Of a DNA stretch of 64,000 bases, positions 1-13,022 are shown in pieces. The position numbers and the translations under genes were made by a program. The notes below the pieces were generated by a model, which had not been told where the DNA came from, did no database searches, and saw only the letters and a program-made list of their open reading frames with translations. Source of the DNA: Chaenocephalus aceratus (Eukaryota; Chordata; Actinopteri; Perciformes; Channichthyidae); contig CM043807.1 in the NCBI GenBank assembly GCA_023974075.1, positions 8,857,676 to 8,921,675 on the forward strand. Direction: 5' to 3'. Every line of letters begins with the position of its first letter. Within the stretch, counting starts at the first letter, position 1.

Positions 1-3000
1 AGAAACGAATTAATGATTGTAACACTCAATGAGTGTCTTTTAATTGTCTTATTACCAAACTCATCACAGTAGCTTCTGGTGGGAGTTTTTACATTTAATT
101 CCAGAAGATTTCCGTTTTGTGACCAGCACCAAAATGTTGGCTTTCAAATATTATCAAAAAGAGTAGGAGTTTTTGGAACTGAAGTGGCAAAAGTTCAAAG
201 TTCAGAAATAAAGTAGAGTTTGCGTAAACATGTATTTCCCCCCCGACTCGACCATTCTGTAGTTGGGTCATTTTGAATATCGCTTCTGTCTTATCTTTAT
301 TGATTTTAAGAAATAGACGGACAAAAGCTTTCTGCTCAGCGGGAAAAATATGATAAACAGGATTATGCTTCTAAGTAAAAATAATGAGAGTGTTTCTGCA
401 GTAACTTCTGGCTTTCAGCAGACTTTCCAGCTATGCCAAGTTCACCCTGCAATCATCTGTGGCAGCACAATGGAAAGGATGCAGTCTAGGGTACAAGTGA
501 GCCCAGCTGTCATCAGCAGGTATTCACATTGAACAAACGGGCAGCACAGGAAAACAGATCAATACCGCGTCCACAGACCTGTGTGATGTGAGATGGTGTG
601 AAATCCTAACCTCTGTCCTATGTGTCCGCTGCACATCAATATTTGAGAATAATGATTTTGTTAGCTTCTCAACTCAATTCCTTTGTTTGATGGGACAACA
701 CATGCTATCATTTCAATGGCCACTGCTTCCATCTGCAGGCATCTGAATGATTAGCCATTCTATTGAAAGTGGAGGGAATTGTACAGTGGAAGCTCTCTGT
801 CACGGCCCTTTGTCGGCCATTGATCGATTTACAAGTGGGACAGCATTCTGATGGGTCCAACTGAGTATTGATTCAATACGGTCCATATCTGTTTCATGTT
901 GTTGGCTGATGTCGCAGTGCCACTGCAGTGTTGCCAGCCACACAAAAAGACTTCAATGGATCTCTGAAGTGCTTTTTTATAGGTGCAACAGAAAAGTCAA
1001 ATAAGTGTGTTCTTATTGGTTAAGAATTTCTATAAAATGCAATTGTGTTGTACACAGATGACATTGAGTCTATAAGGCTGTTTGCCTAACAATACAACAA
1101 GATCTTTTCAGAAGTAGACAATGAAGCTATGAAATAAATGTAACATATACAATTTGCCCAGCAACATTCAAACTGACTCACTGTGAAAGGAGAATAACAC
1201 AAAGCCGAACTCATGTACAGACCTGAAAGGCTGTGCATGTTCAAGTGTTTGCGATTCATAAGGCCGAATGAGCATAAACATCTTTGGAAATCAATAAATA
1301 CAGCGAGAGTACAGCACGTTCTGCAACACCCTATCGTCTTAGTCACAGCCAAGGAAGGCACTCAACAGCACTGTTTACAGAATAACACCTCAATCACCCA
1401 CACCACGATGGAATAAAGACCCCGCAATCCACAAATACGGACCAGTCCCTGGAACACAAGTGTCTAAACTAAATGATGCCTCTGCAATCAATATTTCTTA
1501 GCAATGCCATATCGCAATTTAGTTTGGATAAGTGCCACCACAACATGTAACACATAATGACTGAATGTTTTTCTAGCTTGTTTGGATATGCACTCTCTTG
1601 CCCTAAGGTCTCTTTGAAACCCCATGTATTCCAATCCAGGTGGAAATATACTATAAAGCCCTACATGAGGAACATCTCAATTTCAAAGCCAACTCATTGA
1701 AACTGGTAGTAGCTGGAAGGATGTGTTCATTTATTGGCATCCCGTTTTTTTCAGCTGACACATTGTGTGATCTGTGAATTAATCCAACGTCTACTTAATT
1801 TGGGAATTGTTTTTGACAAAAGGGGTATCGAGGGCAGTTACACCAGTACAGCCCTGGACCAGCGCCAGGTGTTTTTTACAATCAGTCAGAGGGAGGAAGA
1901 GAAAAAAGAATATTCATGATCTTCAGCTCTATGTTCATATAAATTGTATCAATGTAAATTGAATAAAAAGATAAAAGCCCCCCCAGGCTCTGCTAAGGCA
2001 CGTTGCTGTTTCAAGGCTTAACACGGAACCATATGCCCAGTGAATCCATGCCTGGGGTGACCTTGAAAGTATTAGGATTTAATATTATTGACCGTGCAGT
2101 CTTAGCAAAGGATTACCTTGATGGTGTCCGTATGCTGCCGTGAAAGCGAGAGAAGTCAACATTATGCTTTAATATGAAACAGAGGTGAAATAGAAGGGGA
2201 GGGGTGCACATCTGCTTCGCAAGAACATTAGGGCCAGACAGGTTGGAAATGGGGCTGTAATGAGTTAACATGGACGTGCGGGTCATTCAGTCAAACCGGA
2301 GGATGAGGATCCCATTAGATTGAAAAAGTCTGAGGTGAATGTGATGAGCTGCGAGACTCAATAATGTTCCCCCCTAGCTCTCCTGCCCTCGCTGTCTCTC
2401 TCCCTTCATCCGTCACGTCCAGGGTCAAGCATGGCTTTATAAATGTTATCTGATTGCAGAGAGCTTTCCAATGCTTAGAATCAGCGGTGAAATTAATCTC
2501 TGACTAAAATATTGACGCTACACAGAAATCTATCACGAGAGGCGAAGCAATCAGGCAATAAAGGAGGAGGTGTTGGAGTAAAAAAACCAACAAAAAAAGC
2601 ATTTCAGATAAACACAATCAATCGGACAGCTTCACCCCACAACCCCGCGCGGAGGACGTCAGCTTTGATCGTTTACAATGTAGGTGAAGCTGAAACGGTG
2701 TGGGATTCATCTCAAATTGTTTGACCTTGAGGTTTGACCTCTCATTAAGGTAATCCCGGAAATCTGCGTGGGTTTTAAATTATTACAAGGCATGATGATA
2801 AAACCGTTTTTTAATCAGCTTCCAATTCCCTTGATTGAAATGCCATTAAGGCTTTACGCAATGAACTCTTCAATGAAGCACCAATTCTATATTCAACATG
2901 AAAAGCAGCATGACTAACACTATTGAATATCATAATATAACCTTATGGCATGTTTCTATGTTTTCTATGTTTAGTTATCACAAACCTCTTCTAGTATGTT

Positions 3001-4107
3001 ACACTGTGGCAGCCATTATAATTCCATTGGACAGGCCTAATCCTTGACAATGGCAGGCGCACTTTATAATACAGTATACAATGGTGACCTTCCACATTCA
3101 CCTTCCAGGGTTTAGAGGAATAATACAAAACATGCAAGCGCTAATCTTCTCTGCTGTGCTTCAATCCTCTGTCAAACCCTAGGGGAATGTCACAAAGGCG
3201 CCAGCGAAACGCCTCCTGGCAAGTAGAGGAACATGGAAATAATATATAAAACATTCATCATTCATTTTGTAATGCTCAGGCGGAAGAAAAAGGGAACTAG
3301 AGAGCGGGAAAGAGAAAGGAAGCGGAGGAAATCAGGTGCACATGCATGTGTGACAGACGGACAGCCTCTTTTTAGGTGAAGAAGTAGCACTAATTCATTT
3401 CCCGCATTATAAATCCTACTGTTTGCAATATTCATGTCACGTAGCACAATGAAAGAGGACAACCCCTGCTACTGGTGTCGTGCTAAATAAAGATGAGGAG
3501 TAACTCCTTGCAGACTGACCCAGATAACAACAACATGAAGCTGGAGTCTGCAGGGGCAAACAAAGCAGTCCACGCAGAAGAGGGAGAGAGAATAAAACTG
3601 CTCTAAAATGGTTCTCCTGACAGAAAGTTAGTTCAGAAGTAACAGCGAGAAAAAGGAGATGAATATTTTAAGAAGCAAGCTATGTCAGGGAGGAAAGAGA
3701 CGAGTAGGAGTGAGAATAAACACAAGCAGCGATCGCAAATTGTTGACTTGCAAAAAACAAAAGGGGAGTTTTTTGGAGTACATGAGCAGGCAGCGTCTGT
3801 TGAAGCCTGCCTCTGTGTTCATTTCCTCCTGCCAGGTGGAGTGCACCATCAGCTTATTGGCTCAATCATCTGAAGAAGAGAAAACACAAATAAGGCAACC
3901 GCAGGGGCTGGATCCTCAACATTGTTAAAACATCTGCAGTTGTTGCAGTTCTATTTCCAGAACACCTCCTAGGTTGCGCTGAGGTAAGTGCAAGAGTACG
4001 CTGTGTAACAGAAGCCTTTTCAATGCCACACGAAGCAGTGCAATGGATTAGCATTTAGCTTAGCCCCAAATAAGACTTTCCAGAAAGAAGAAAGTCAATG
4101 GTTATTA
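1..4107. other. single-copy-looking DNA, no gene recognised
   Basis: I see no exon with plausible splice sites, no transposon ends and no array here. Open frames are short (at most about 90 codons) and have no recognisable motif. The stretch is AT-rich with ordinary teleost-like texture. It could hold conserved non-coding elements, which cannot be judged from one sequence. Confidence 0.5.
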
Positions 4108-4740
4108 TTAAAGGTCTCCTATTATACTATCTTTAGGCATATATCATAGGTCTCAGATATATAAAAAACATGTCTACGAAGTTTTTTGCTCAAAATACAA
4201 AACAGATCACCCATTCTAGCCATGCCCTCTATTTCAGCCCTGTTAGAGAAGTGCTGATTCCGGGTAGGTAGCTTTAAAAAAAAAAAAAAGCAGAGACGAG
4301 AGCTCATGCAGGACAATTCTACCCAGATACTCAGCTAAACCCTGCCACGATTAAACGCCATATCATGTTCCAAACCACATCAAGGATTCTTTCTGAAACA
4401 GTATGGAGCTCAATTATTTTTTCTCTCATGAGTTTACCACAAGGTGAGTTCCTTATTATTTCCAGCTTTTACTCTCTCAAGTACAGTGTTAGCTGTAAAC
4501 AAAGACCGTATTACTTCCAAAACATCGCAAATTGTTTCTGATACAGCAACGTTTCTGATAGGGCCGTGGGAGTAAAGCCAGCCCACATTTCAGATATTAC
4601 GTCATATCGGATGCAAATCTGGATCAGTTCCGTTGAACCCCCGTTTTTAGAGATTTGGGTATGGAGGAAAAGAGAGAGGGTTGTATTTTCTGACACTTTG
4701 TGAGTCTACTGACACACCGGGGACGCATATTGATATGTAA

Positions 4741-4890
4741 CCCTCCTATTGTCCTCGTTTTCCCCCCCTTACTTGGTGTTCGCGGTCAAATCTTTCAAAC
4801 TGTACATGTTGTATCAGACTACTGGTATACATGAAACACTGCAGTAAATATACAAAGAATAGACACTGAACATGTATTACGTGTGATCCA

Positions 4891-4923
<33 letters not shown>

Positions 4924-5184
4924 GCGTGTGCGTGTGCATGTGCGCGTGTGTGTGTGTGTGTGTGTTTTATCTGATCCAGATGGTTATTAATTCCTTTTCT
5001 TTATGGCGGTCATTTTTGACCGGGAACACCATGGGTGTTACAAAGTTGACTAAATCATCCAAAATTCAATGAAAGTGGTGATCAGCCATTTCATATGTTC
5101 AAATGTCTCCTGTGAAGGATATCATAAAGCCTTAAAGCAATGGAATGTAAAACTAAAAAGTGATGACCGAAGACAACAGGAGGG
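4741..5184. mobile_element. piggyBac-like MITE nested in the preceding element
   Basis: The left terminus is CCCTCCTATTGTCCTCG. The right terminus, reverse-complemented, is CCCTCCTGTTGTCTTCG, giving 15 of 17 matches. The right flank is TTAA (5185-5188) and the left flank is GTAA (4737-4740), which fits a TTAA target duplication with one substitution. CCC/GGG ends with TTAA targets are typical of piggyBac elements. There is no transposase frame in the 444 bp. A TG repeat (4890-4966) sits in the middle. An internal motif (GGTCATTTTTGACC near 5007) is a near-palindrome. Confidence 0.7.
4890..4966 (+). repeat. interrupted (TG)n microsatellite
   Basis: TG dinucleotides, interrupted by several GC and CA steps, lie inside the piggyBac-like MITE. 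The interruptions suggest an older array than the pure CA tracts elsewhere in the window. Confidence 0.95.
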
Positions 5185-5230
5185 TTAAAAGACATGAACA
5201 AGTGCATTTTGCATGATAGGACATCTTTAA

Positions 5231-6498
5231 AGAGTCACTGTGCAAATGTGCTGCGTGGAGAACTGATGCACAGAAGGTCGATATGCTAATTCCGCCACAC
5301 CAATCACTTGCATAGGGCAAATACGTCTAATTTCCTAACTCCAACACTAAATGCTATGCCAGAATAAAAATGCTAATGTGTGCTGCAATATTTCATTTGT
5401 CCTTGTGCCTCGCTGGCCTGCAGCTCCACTGAGCATACGGTGTCCAGGCTGCCAACGCCACTCCGCTCTCTTTCTCCCTCCGTGCCGGGGAGAGGGGACT
5501 CTGACCCCGCCATGATGACACTGCTCCAGAAGAGATTATAGACCCTGATACTGCGCCGCGCCAGCATTATGCACACACTGCCCTTAACTAAGAAACACGG
5601 GCAGGCTGCCAGCTCTGTCCAGCCCCGTCAGATCTGCCTACTCACGTCTGTGCAGGAGAAACAGCCTAAGAAAGCAAACTAGTGATGGATAAACATCATG
5701 ATGCATGAGAGTTTTTGCTCAAACATTCCAATATGAAAAAAGAAAAAGGTGCTGCAATAACCCTATGCTAAATTAATGAGCAGTAGTTTCATGTCGGTTT
5801 AGGGGTGTTGGAAATCAATACCAATAGTTTTAGACTGAAGTATCCAACTGTTTTTTATTGGAAGGGAGACAACATAACAAGTATACATTATTTGACACCG
5901 AGGGAAATATGATCAGCAAAGCAATATAGAGTATGAAGTTAACCATGTGTAAAATGAAAATGAATTAGATCAGAAAAACTGCTGATGCTCCGCTCTCAAA
6001 GGGAGGACACTCCTAAGCATGTTAAGCTTTGTTTTCCCACCACACAATCAGTGATGTCACAGCAATGTTTTTCTTCATATGTCAAAGGTAGAACAAGCAC
6101 TATGATCTAACACTTGCTTCAAATATCAAACTCAAACCGAAGGCACTGTAGCAGCAGCATCCTAGCCTTTGCGACAGTGAGTGTAAAATTACCTTTTAGG
6201 GGAAGTAATAGGTTGCTCCTTTACGAGTTCTGAGGCGAGTACCAAACAAACACACACGACATTTCAGCTTTCGTGTTCTTTTCATGTACTTTGATGTAGA
6301 AAACCACCTTCTGTTAGTCTTTCAAAGACATGGTTCAATACCAGACCCCTTCCCGAAACCTTTTCATTTCAGATGTTTGTACGAGGCATGAAAACAATTC
6401 CCTGCTTTGCTAGAAGTGCTTGTGATCAATCACACCAAGTTCTGGATACCTAAAAAAAGAAAGATTAAAAGATGGAAGCTGGTCAAAGGACGTAGCAT
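5231..6498. other. no gene or repeat recognised
   Basis: AT-rich DNA without an open frame worth calling, transposon termini or long tandem repeat. Confidence 0.5.
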
Positions 6499-6896
6499 TT
6501 TAAAGGGGCCCTTCTATGCTTTGTGGGGTGTTTCCCTTTCCTATAGTGTGTTATAGGTTGTTGTGCATGTAGATGGTCTGCAAAGCCACACACTCCTCCA
6601 CCTTGCCTGAAACGCCTCCATTGGACACTTCCGTAACAAAGCGACATCACTATGTAACGCTCGCACTTCTATTGGCTAGCGCTCCAACACATCGTATGTG
6701 GCCTTAGAGCCGGCCAGCTAACCAATCAGAGCAGACTGGGCTCTGGTTTCAGACAGAGGGTGAAAAGAGGTGCTGCAGCACAGGCAGTAGGAGAAAAATG
6801 AAGAGCTTTTTGAACATTAAAGCATGGAGACATGTCACAGTAGAGACACTACATACTAATATAAATCTGAAAATGAGTATAATATGGCTCATTTAA
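6499..6896. mobile_element. full-length MITE, TTTAAA-edged
   Basis: The left edge is TTTAAAGGGGCCCTTCTATG. The right edge, reverse-complemented, begins ATTTAAATGAGCCATATTAT, so the ends form an imperfect inverted repeat starting at TTTAAA. The interior (CCAATCAGAGCAGACTGGGC near 6721, and TTTTTGAACATTAAAGCATG near 6809) is one I recall as a very common teleost repeat. It has no coding capacity and is about 400 bp long. The superfamily assignment is open. Confidence 0.7.
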
Positions 6897-8268
6897 ATAT
6901 GTTTGTCCATATAAGGAAAATAATAAAAATTTAAAAACATTCAACTTACTCTTCTTATTACAAATAGTTCGCTATGATCAAGAAAAAAGTAGTTATTTAG
7001 ATAACCAGTAACCTGCCATTTTAAATCGAGTATGAACGTGAGAACCCTGAATGTCCTGCTTTAGGACCAAATGTTTAACTTCTCTGTCAAACTACATATA
7101 GTTCTGCTTACATCTTCATTGAATTACTTCATTAAAATGACTCAAATTGAATATCTCACTTTGAATTTGGGGATTCATTAATGTCACAGGGTAATAATAA
7201 ACCCTGTCGTAACGCTCCCCTTGGTATAATGAGACTCAACATGTCGATGCCAGCTTGCCTTCCTCTCACCCCCCCGACCCTTCTCACCCAACATGTCCTC
7301 TCAATGCTCTTCCATCTTGTCTGAGGGATTTTACTAGACCTTAACGAACCATGACCCTTTGTGCTTCCAAAATGTTTAAGCTCCTGCCGAAAAATTAATC
7401 TCACATTACTGAGGCTTGTCGATGGTTTGTTTTGACACCTGAGGGGATATCAAGTAGAACATGGTTGAGGTCCTTAAACATTAATGAAATATTGAGGAGA
7501 AGCAAGATCATTTATTTTATCATATATTATTTTAGATAGTTCAACATCCTGTACTCGGCTGAGAGGCTTAAAGAGGGTTGAATATCATTTAGCGTTGACT
7601 CAACCAAGTGGAATATTATACTTGCATCGTTTTCCTTTAACATGAAAGTTCTACCTAACTCTGGATTCATTCATATATTTTTATTTTTTTTATGGCAACT
7701 TCTCTATGGCTATTGTTCATGGACATATAGGTTGTCAGCTAGCTATACAAAGTGCCCATTCTTTTCCCCACCCACTGAGCGCTGGAAAATGACTGCTACT
7801 CCAAAAACCAATGTAAGTGGCTACAACTCTAGAGCTATATCAACTGATTTTGAAGTGATTGGCCCATTTTCACCTAATGTTCAGCAGTTGGGCGCCAACT
7901 CAGAAGCCTGAAAGTGTTATTGGCATTTATAGCAATAGGAAAAATATAAAATAAAATAAACTAGTTTTGTAAGAAAATAAAGGATACATTAGACTTAAAG
8001 AACTTTATACCTCATGCTGTCTGTCTTCATCACACTTTTCAATAAGCTCTTGGTTTTGTGCAAGCCTTACGAGTACCACTCTTATAAAAATAGAGCTAGC
8101 TAACTATCGTGAAATACATAATGTGATTGTTTTTGCCCAATTGGGTCCATTAATCCTGGAAGGACTGTGGGAGAATGCAGCTGAACTGTTCTATTCTTGG
8201 CACTCTGCTCTGTGCGTCATTGCACAAGCAAAGGAGCTGAGCGAGACAGAGGGTGACTGAGCGAAAGC
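6897..8268. other. no gene or repeat recognised
   Basis: No supported feature. A frame of 89 codons on the plus strand (7642-7911) has no motif and no coding-like composition. Confidence 0.5.
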
Positions 8269-8309
8269 GTGTGTGTGTGTGTATGAGTGTGTGTGTGTGT
8301 GTGTGTGTA
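8269..8309 (+). repeat. (GT)n microsatellite, interrupted
   Basis: About 20 GT units, broken once by ATGA near 8283. Confidence 0.95.
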
Positions 8310-11300
8310 TATTTTCATTTGAAGAGACTCCGCCCTGAAGGCAACCGCTCAAAGCGGCTGCTGTCACATATAAACAATGAGACCTGATTTGACAAACTGA
8401 CAATGACACAGAGCTTGTGAAGTTGTATCCAAAATACCGGAGACTATTTTTATGACTTTTTTCAGGACAGAGGGACAAACTGGGTGACACATAAGAGGAA
8501 GGGAAATAAAGACCACGCTTCAATAGAACTGAAAGCTTGAGTCTGGTATGATTCATAATTATATAACTGCTACCAAATCACTGCGATGGGTACATACACA
8601 TGTGCACACCAGTAAATCGTGCCTGCTGGGGGATTCTGTTGCCAATGTCCTTGGCCCTTCCTGCAAGGCAGCAGTCTCATGAGATGGCAGTGATCAGAAA
8701 AGGAACAACACGCAAACTGATCCCACCATGTTGGCAGGCTGGTAATGACATATCAGCTCTTGGCACACAAGTATGTAAATGCTGCTTCCGTGCTTATGCC
8801 CATTTCACCCCGCCCCAACCCCGCCCTCAGCAACACTGATCAGTCGACAAGGCCCTGCCAGGTCCTGTTGCTAGAGAATACTCTCAAACATATTATTAAC
8901 CCCTCTCTAAAGCGGATCCAGATAAGAGGCACCCCACCGCTTTGAGACCCTTGGCTTAACTGGCTGCACGGCCAATCATTTTGGCCCTCACAGCATACAA
9001 GGGGAAGAAAACAAATGGTGTGGAAACAGATGCAAAAAGTCAGGATGGGAGATGAGTGGGTGGCAGAGCAGGATGTGGGGTAAAGAATAGGGATGTGCTC
9101 ATAAATATCAAGGGCTCATCATTCTGAAGATGTCAGAGGCCAAATGGATATTTTTCTATTGGCAGCGATAAGGCATGTGGGCAACTCGGATAGGGGCTTA
9201 TTAAACTTCCCAAAAAGCCTATCATTGTGTGGCAGAGCAGGGGGCTTTTGGTTAACATGCCACTTTATGTATGCATGGCAATTGTTCTGGTACAGACTTG
9301 CTTGCTATGGAAAGCGTGGGTTCGTTGTGTTGCCTTATTAATGATGTTCCATCAAATAAATGGCTGCACACTCATCAACATCTAACCCTAAGTCAACCAT
9401 GCAGTTAAAGATTGTGAGTGGATATTCTGGATCTGACTATACAAATAAAACGTTTGACATTACTGGCTCAGGTTTCATTCACTCCCTGGTTTTTATTAAA
9501 CCACAGAGAAGCCTCCTAACTGTGGCTGTGCATAACACCAGCAGCAGGAGTGTTGGCCAACCCTGTGCTGTGATTGGAGCTGAGGAGGCCCCTGTCACTG
9601 GCAGGGAGAGATGTATCAATCACTGAGTCTCTGGCTGCAGCCTGTGCTCACTACGAGCGTCTGGGCTTTGCTAAAAGTGGAGAAGGTTGTGAACATGAGA
9701 ACAGGAAGTAAATAGGGATGTAAGTATCTGTAAAAAAGATTGGGGTATGAAGAAGAAGGATGGTGAAAATAAGTGTGGGTAAAGACTTGCAAGAGAGAAA
9801 GACTGATTACAGAGGAAAGACAATGTTTTGACGGAAGTAAACGGTAAAAAGAGGAACATCATTAAAAGAAGTCATTTGTGAATGCTTTTAATACAACACA
9901 CACAGTGCCCCAGATGCTGTTATTGTGAGACATAAGCCAATTAAGGTGAGGCAGATGGAGTCAACATGCATGCATGATACTACTATGTAAAACATCACAT
10001 TGCTAATGCTGAGCATTACTGTGTGTCAATGTCAACTGCAACAGAGATCCAAGTAATGATCCCCGTGTCTTCCTTTCAGTCTGCCTCACCTCAATGTATA
10101 CAAGCTGATTCATTCAGAAGAACATCCAACACATACAGAGCAGAAGCCAAGCATAGCTGATCCCGGATACGCTATGTGCTACGAGGAAGAAAAAGTGCTA
10201 TGATACAAATCAATTGTCTGGCTTAGAAATATGTTTTGGAAAATCTGATGGCAAATGAAAAAGGTTTCATCCTCTGCTAATAAGAAAACACAAAGAGCCC
10301 TCTGTCTTTTCTACTCCTAAATAAATAGTCTTTCAGTGTCAAAACATTTTCATTGACTCTATCTCAACCTGCTCAAAAGCTGAGAACAAAAAGCCGGAGC
10401 GCACTCGATAGATGCAAAGGCGTGGAAGATAATACGTTTTGATCACAAAAGGCGTAAATGTATTCTTCAACCTTGCCGGGCTCAACTGATTGAATGCCTC
10501 TCCAGATAAGGCTTTCCAAAAGATAAAAGGGAAATGTTCAGACACATTAATGATTAGTTGCTAATGACTGATCAAACAAAAACATGCTGCCACTAGTAAG
10601 CAATGCTCTAATGAAGTCAGCTGAATACTAAGCAATCCATAAGCCAGGGCCGATATATTTTAAAGTCTGAGAGATATAAGCAAAGAAGAGGCGCTGTGAA
10701 AAGAACAGCTCGGCATGATATATGATCTACACACAAAAAGAAATACCCAAAAGTGTCCCTGTCGGGCTTGTAAATGAATTGGAGTGCCCTTTAAGAGACT
10801 TACACTTCTGACCAGAGATACACTGTGTAATGTCACAAAGCACCTTATATAATGAATCAAGGAGCCTGCTCTGTATTTTTGTCTCCTCTGCCCGCTGCTT
10901 TCTCTCTAACCAATGTTGACATTTGGCTCAAAGTATATTGATTCCCGCTGGGAAGTGGAGCGCACATACTGTACACAAGGACTCCAAGTGTGAGGTGGAG
11001 GGTGCAAAATGGGAACAAACTGGATCTTTGGAAGTGTGGGACTTCATTCAAAGCGCACTGCAGTCTCATTGGTCGTGAAAAAGAGGAACACAAGTTCATT
11101 TACCTTGGGAATATGTCATGCCTTTGTATCCAGAGCGTATTGTACATTGTATTGTACACACAAGTGAAAGTGCTCAGCATATACATGTTTTCAAGGACAG
11201 AGGTTACTGAGTTCTGAAACTTGAAAGCTTTGGAAAGAGAACATATGTCATGGTGAGTAATTCTAGAAAATCCGCTTCTTCTGAATAGCATTTCACGCAA

Positions 11301-13022
11301 CAGATTCTCATCGCATTTTTATCTCTGTTTGACAATTCTCTGCAGATTGTCTGTAATTCTTTCATTTGGTTGGCTGGGAACATCTTTGCAATGGTACAGG
11401 CTTGGAGCTCAATGGACTCCAGATTGGTGAATACGTTTAGCAAAGAGTCTTGAATAATGTATTGAAATCCAACACGTTCACTATGGTGGTGCAGCTCCGA
11501 TTGTCGGGCGCAGGGAGAATCTTTGAAGTGAATCCAGAGCCTCCGATATGTTTCAAATAAATCACGGATGGGGGAGCTGTGGAGTTTTTTCCACATTTAT
11601 TAAAAGCAGAATAGTGGAGATAAGGAACCCCAGATGAAAAGGGTTTACTGTATAATAGGTCATTTCAACAGGTCCATTGAGTAAATATGGCTTTCTTCTG
11701 TCCAATAAAATCCGAACACAAAGGAAATACATAACTGATGATATATTTACAAGTGTTGAATTCAATATGCCTTCACTTTTACATTATCAATTCAACAGAT
11801 GGCTAATCAAAATGAGACACTTTCATGCATACTGTAGTAAAGCTATGAACTAAAACCCCCTCCTGTTGGACTACACATGTTCAATCAGGAGAGACGTGAT
11901 GTATGGAATACATGTTTATTATCGGTCACATTATATAAATGAAACATAATGATGACAGTTTATAACAGGTGGATGAAATGTGTTTTGGCGATTAGGCCAA
12001 ATAATAATAATAAGTAAATTCACTGTCAGTCCTTTGTGATAAAACAAACCGAGAGAGAGGGGTAGCTGAAGAGATATCATTGGGAAATATGCAAATGAGG
12101 GTATGAATACAGATCAGGCTTCTCCTCTGTAGGAGATGAATACATTTACCTCTCATCTACATGCTGATGAAAAACAATAACATGTTTTTTTTGGCTTCAG
12201 CACTGTAGAGTATACATATCTATGTATATCGCTTTCATGGTCAGTTGTTTGAAATGAAAACAACCTAAATAGAAAAGATAAACATGGACAGCAAACTCAT
12301 TTGTGTGTCTATTCAAATAGTCATCTTTACATATTCTTTTCTTCCAGGTGGTTCTATAGTTAGGTTTGTAGCCTCAGTGGTGGTCCATTGAATGCGTTAT
12401 ACCACAGGCTGCTGCCGGGAAATGAGAATAATTACCAGTTCCTCTGTGCAGCTAAACATTCACTTCTGCACAACATGACAGGAAGAGAATTGAGTCTGTC
12501 GTTAGCGAGGAAATAACTTGCATAAAAATCCTGCAGGTGTTATGATTAGTATCTAGAATAGAAAGCCACCAATTGCCTCTTTGAAAGCCGAAGTATGTGT
12601 CTGAGTCTGAGTGCAGTACAGAAAACATGGGAGTAGTGTTTTGCTCTGTTTCACCTATATTTTACATTTCTTTTTAAGTCCTATTTGACAAATAACTTTC
12701 CTTTTAAGCTCTGCTGGGACAAGAGGCCCAATTGATCGCAAGCATGTGTATTTATGTTCTTTATACTTTGACTCACTGTAGATTTGTCTTTAGTTTACCA
12801 GCGGTTGGAAACAAACCCCTTGCCAGTGTTTTCCAGTGTTTGTGAAGGTAACCAGTCTGGCACGTGTCCCCGGGCTACCTTCAAGCATCAGCAGAGCGGC
12901 CACCAGGAAGAGGGGGAGGTGTATGGTCCTGAAGTGGAGAGTGTGCTCCCCTAACCCCTGTGGCATGAACCTACTATAGGCTGGAGTCCAGAAGGGGTGG
13001 AGTTTTCCAGAGACCAGCGCGA
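8310..13022. other. long stretch without recognised gene or repeat
   Basis: No exon, transposon end or long array was found. A 130-codon minus-strand frame (11204-11596) is discussed under rejected items. An octamer-type site ATGCAAAT occurs at 12089-12096 within a quiet AT-rich region; alone it means little. Confidence 0.5.

Larger units (their letters stand above)
4108..5230. mobile_element. TTAA-ended non-autonomous DNA transposon, copy a (interrupted)
   Basis: The left edge reads TTAAAGGTCTCCTATTATAC and the right edge, reverse-complemented, reads TTAAAGATGTCCTATCATGC. These match the termini of the copies at 26997-27491, 52815-53317 and 63516. The left 200 bp align by eye with the start of the 52815 copy (shared segments around GGTCTCAGAT and AACAGATCA). 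The interior from about 4330 to 4737 is longer than in the other copies, so this may be a fuller version of the family. A piggyBac-like MITE (4741-5184) sits inside near the right end. When it is removed, the two parts rejoin into one element. The superfamily is not certain; TTAA at the edges would suit piggyBac or Kolobok. Confidence 0.7.

Noticed and set aside
11204..11596. 130-codon minus-strand open frame
   Set aside because: Mixed amino-acid composition made it look protein-like, but I recognise no domain, see no splice context, and other frames of similar length occur by chance in this window.
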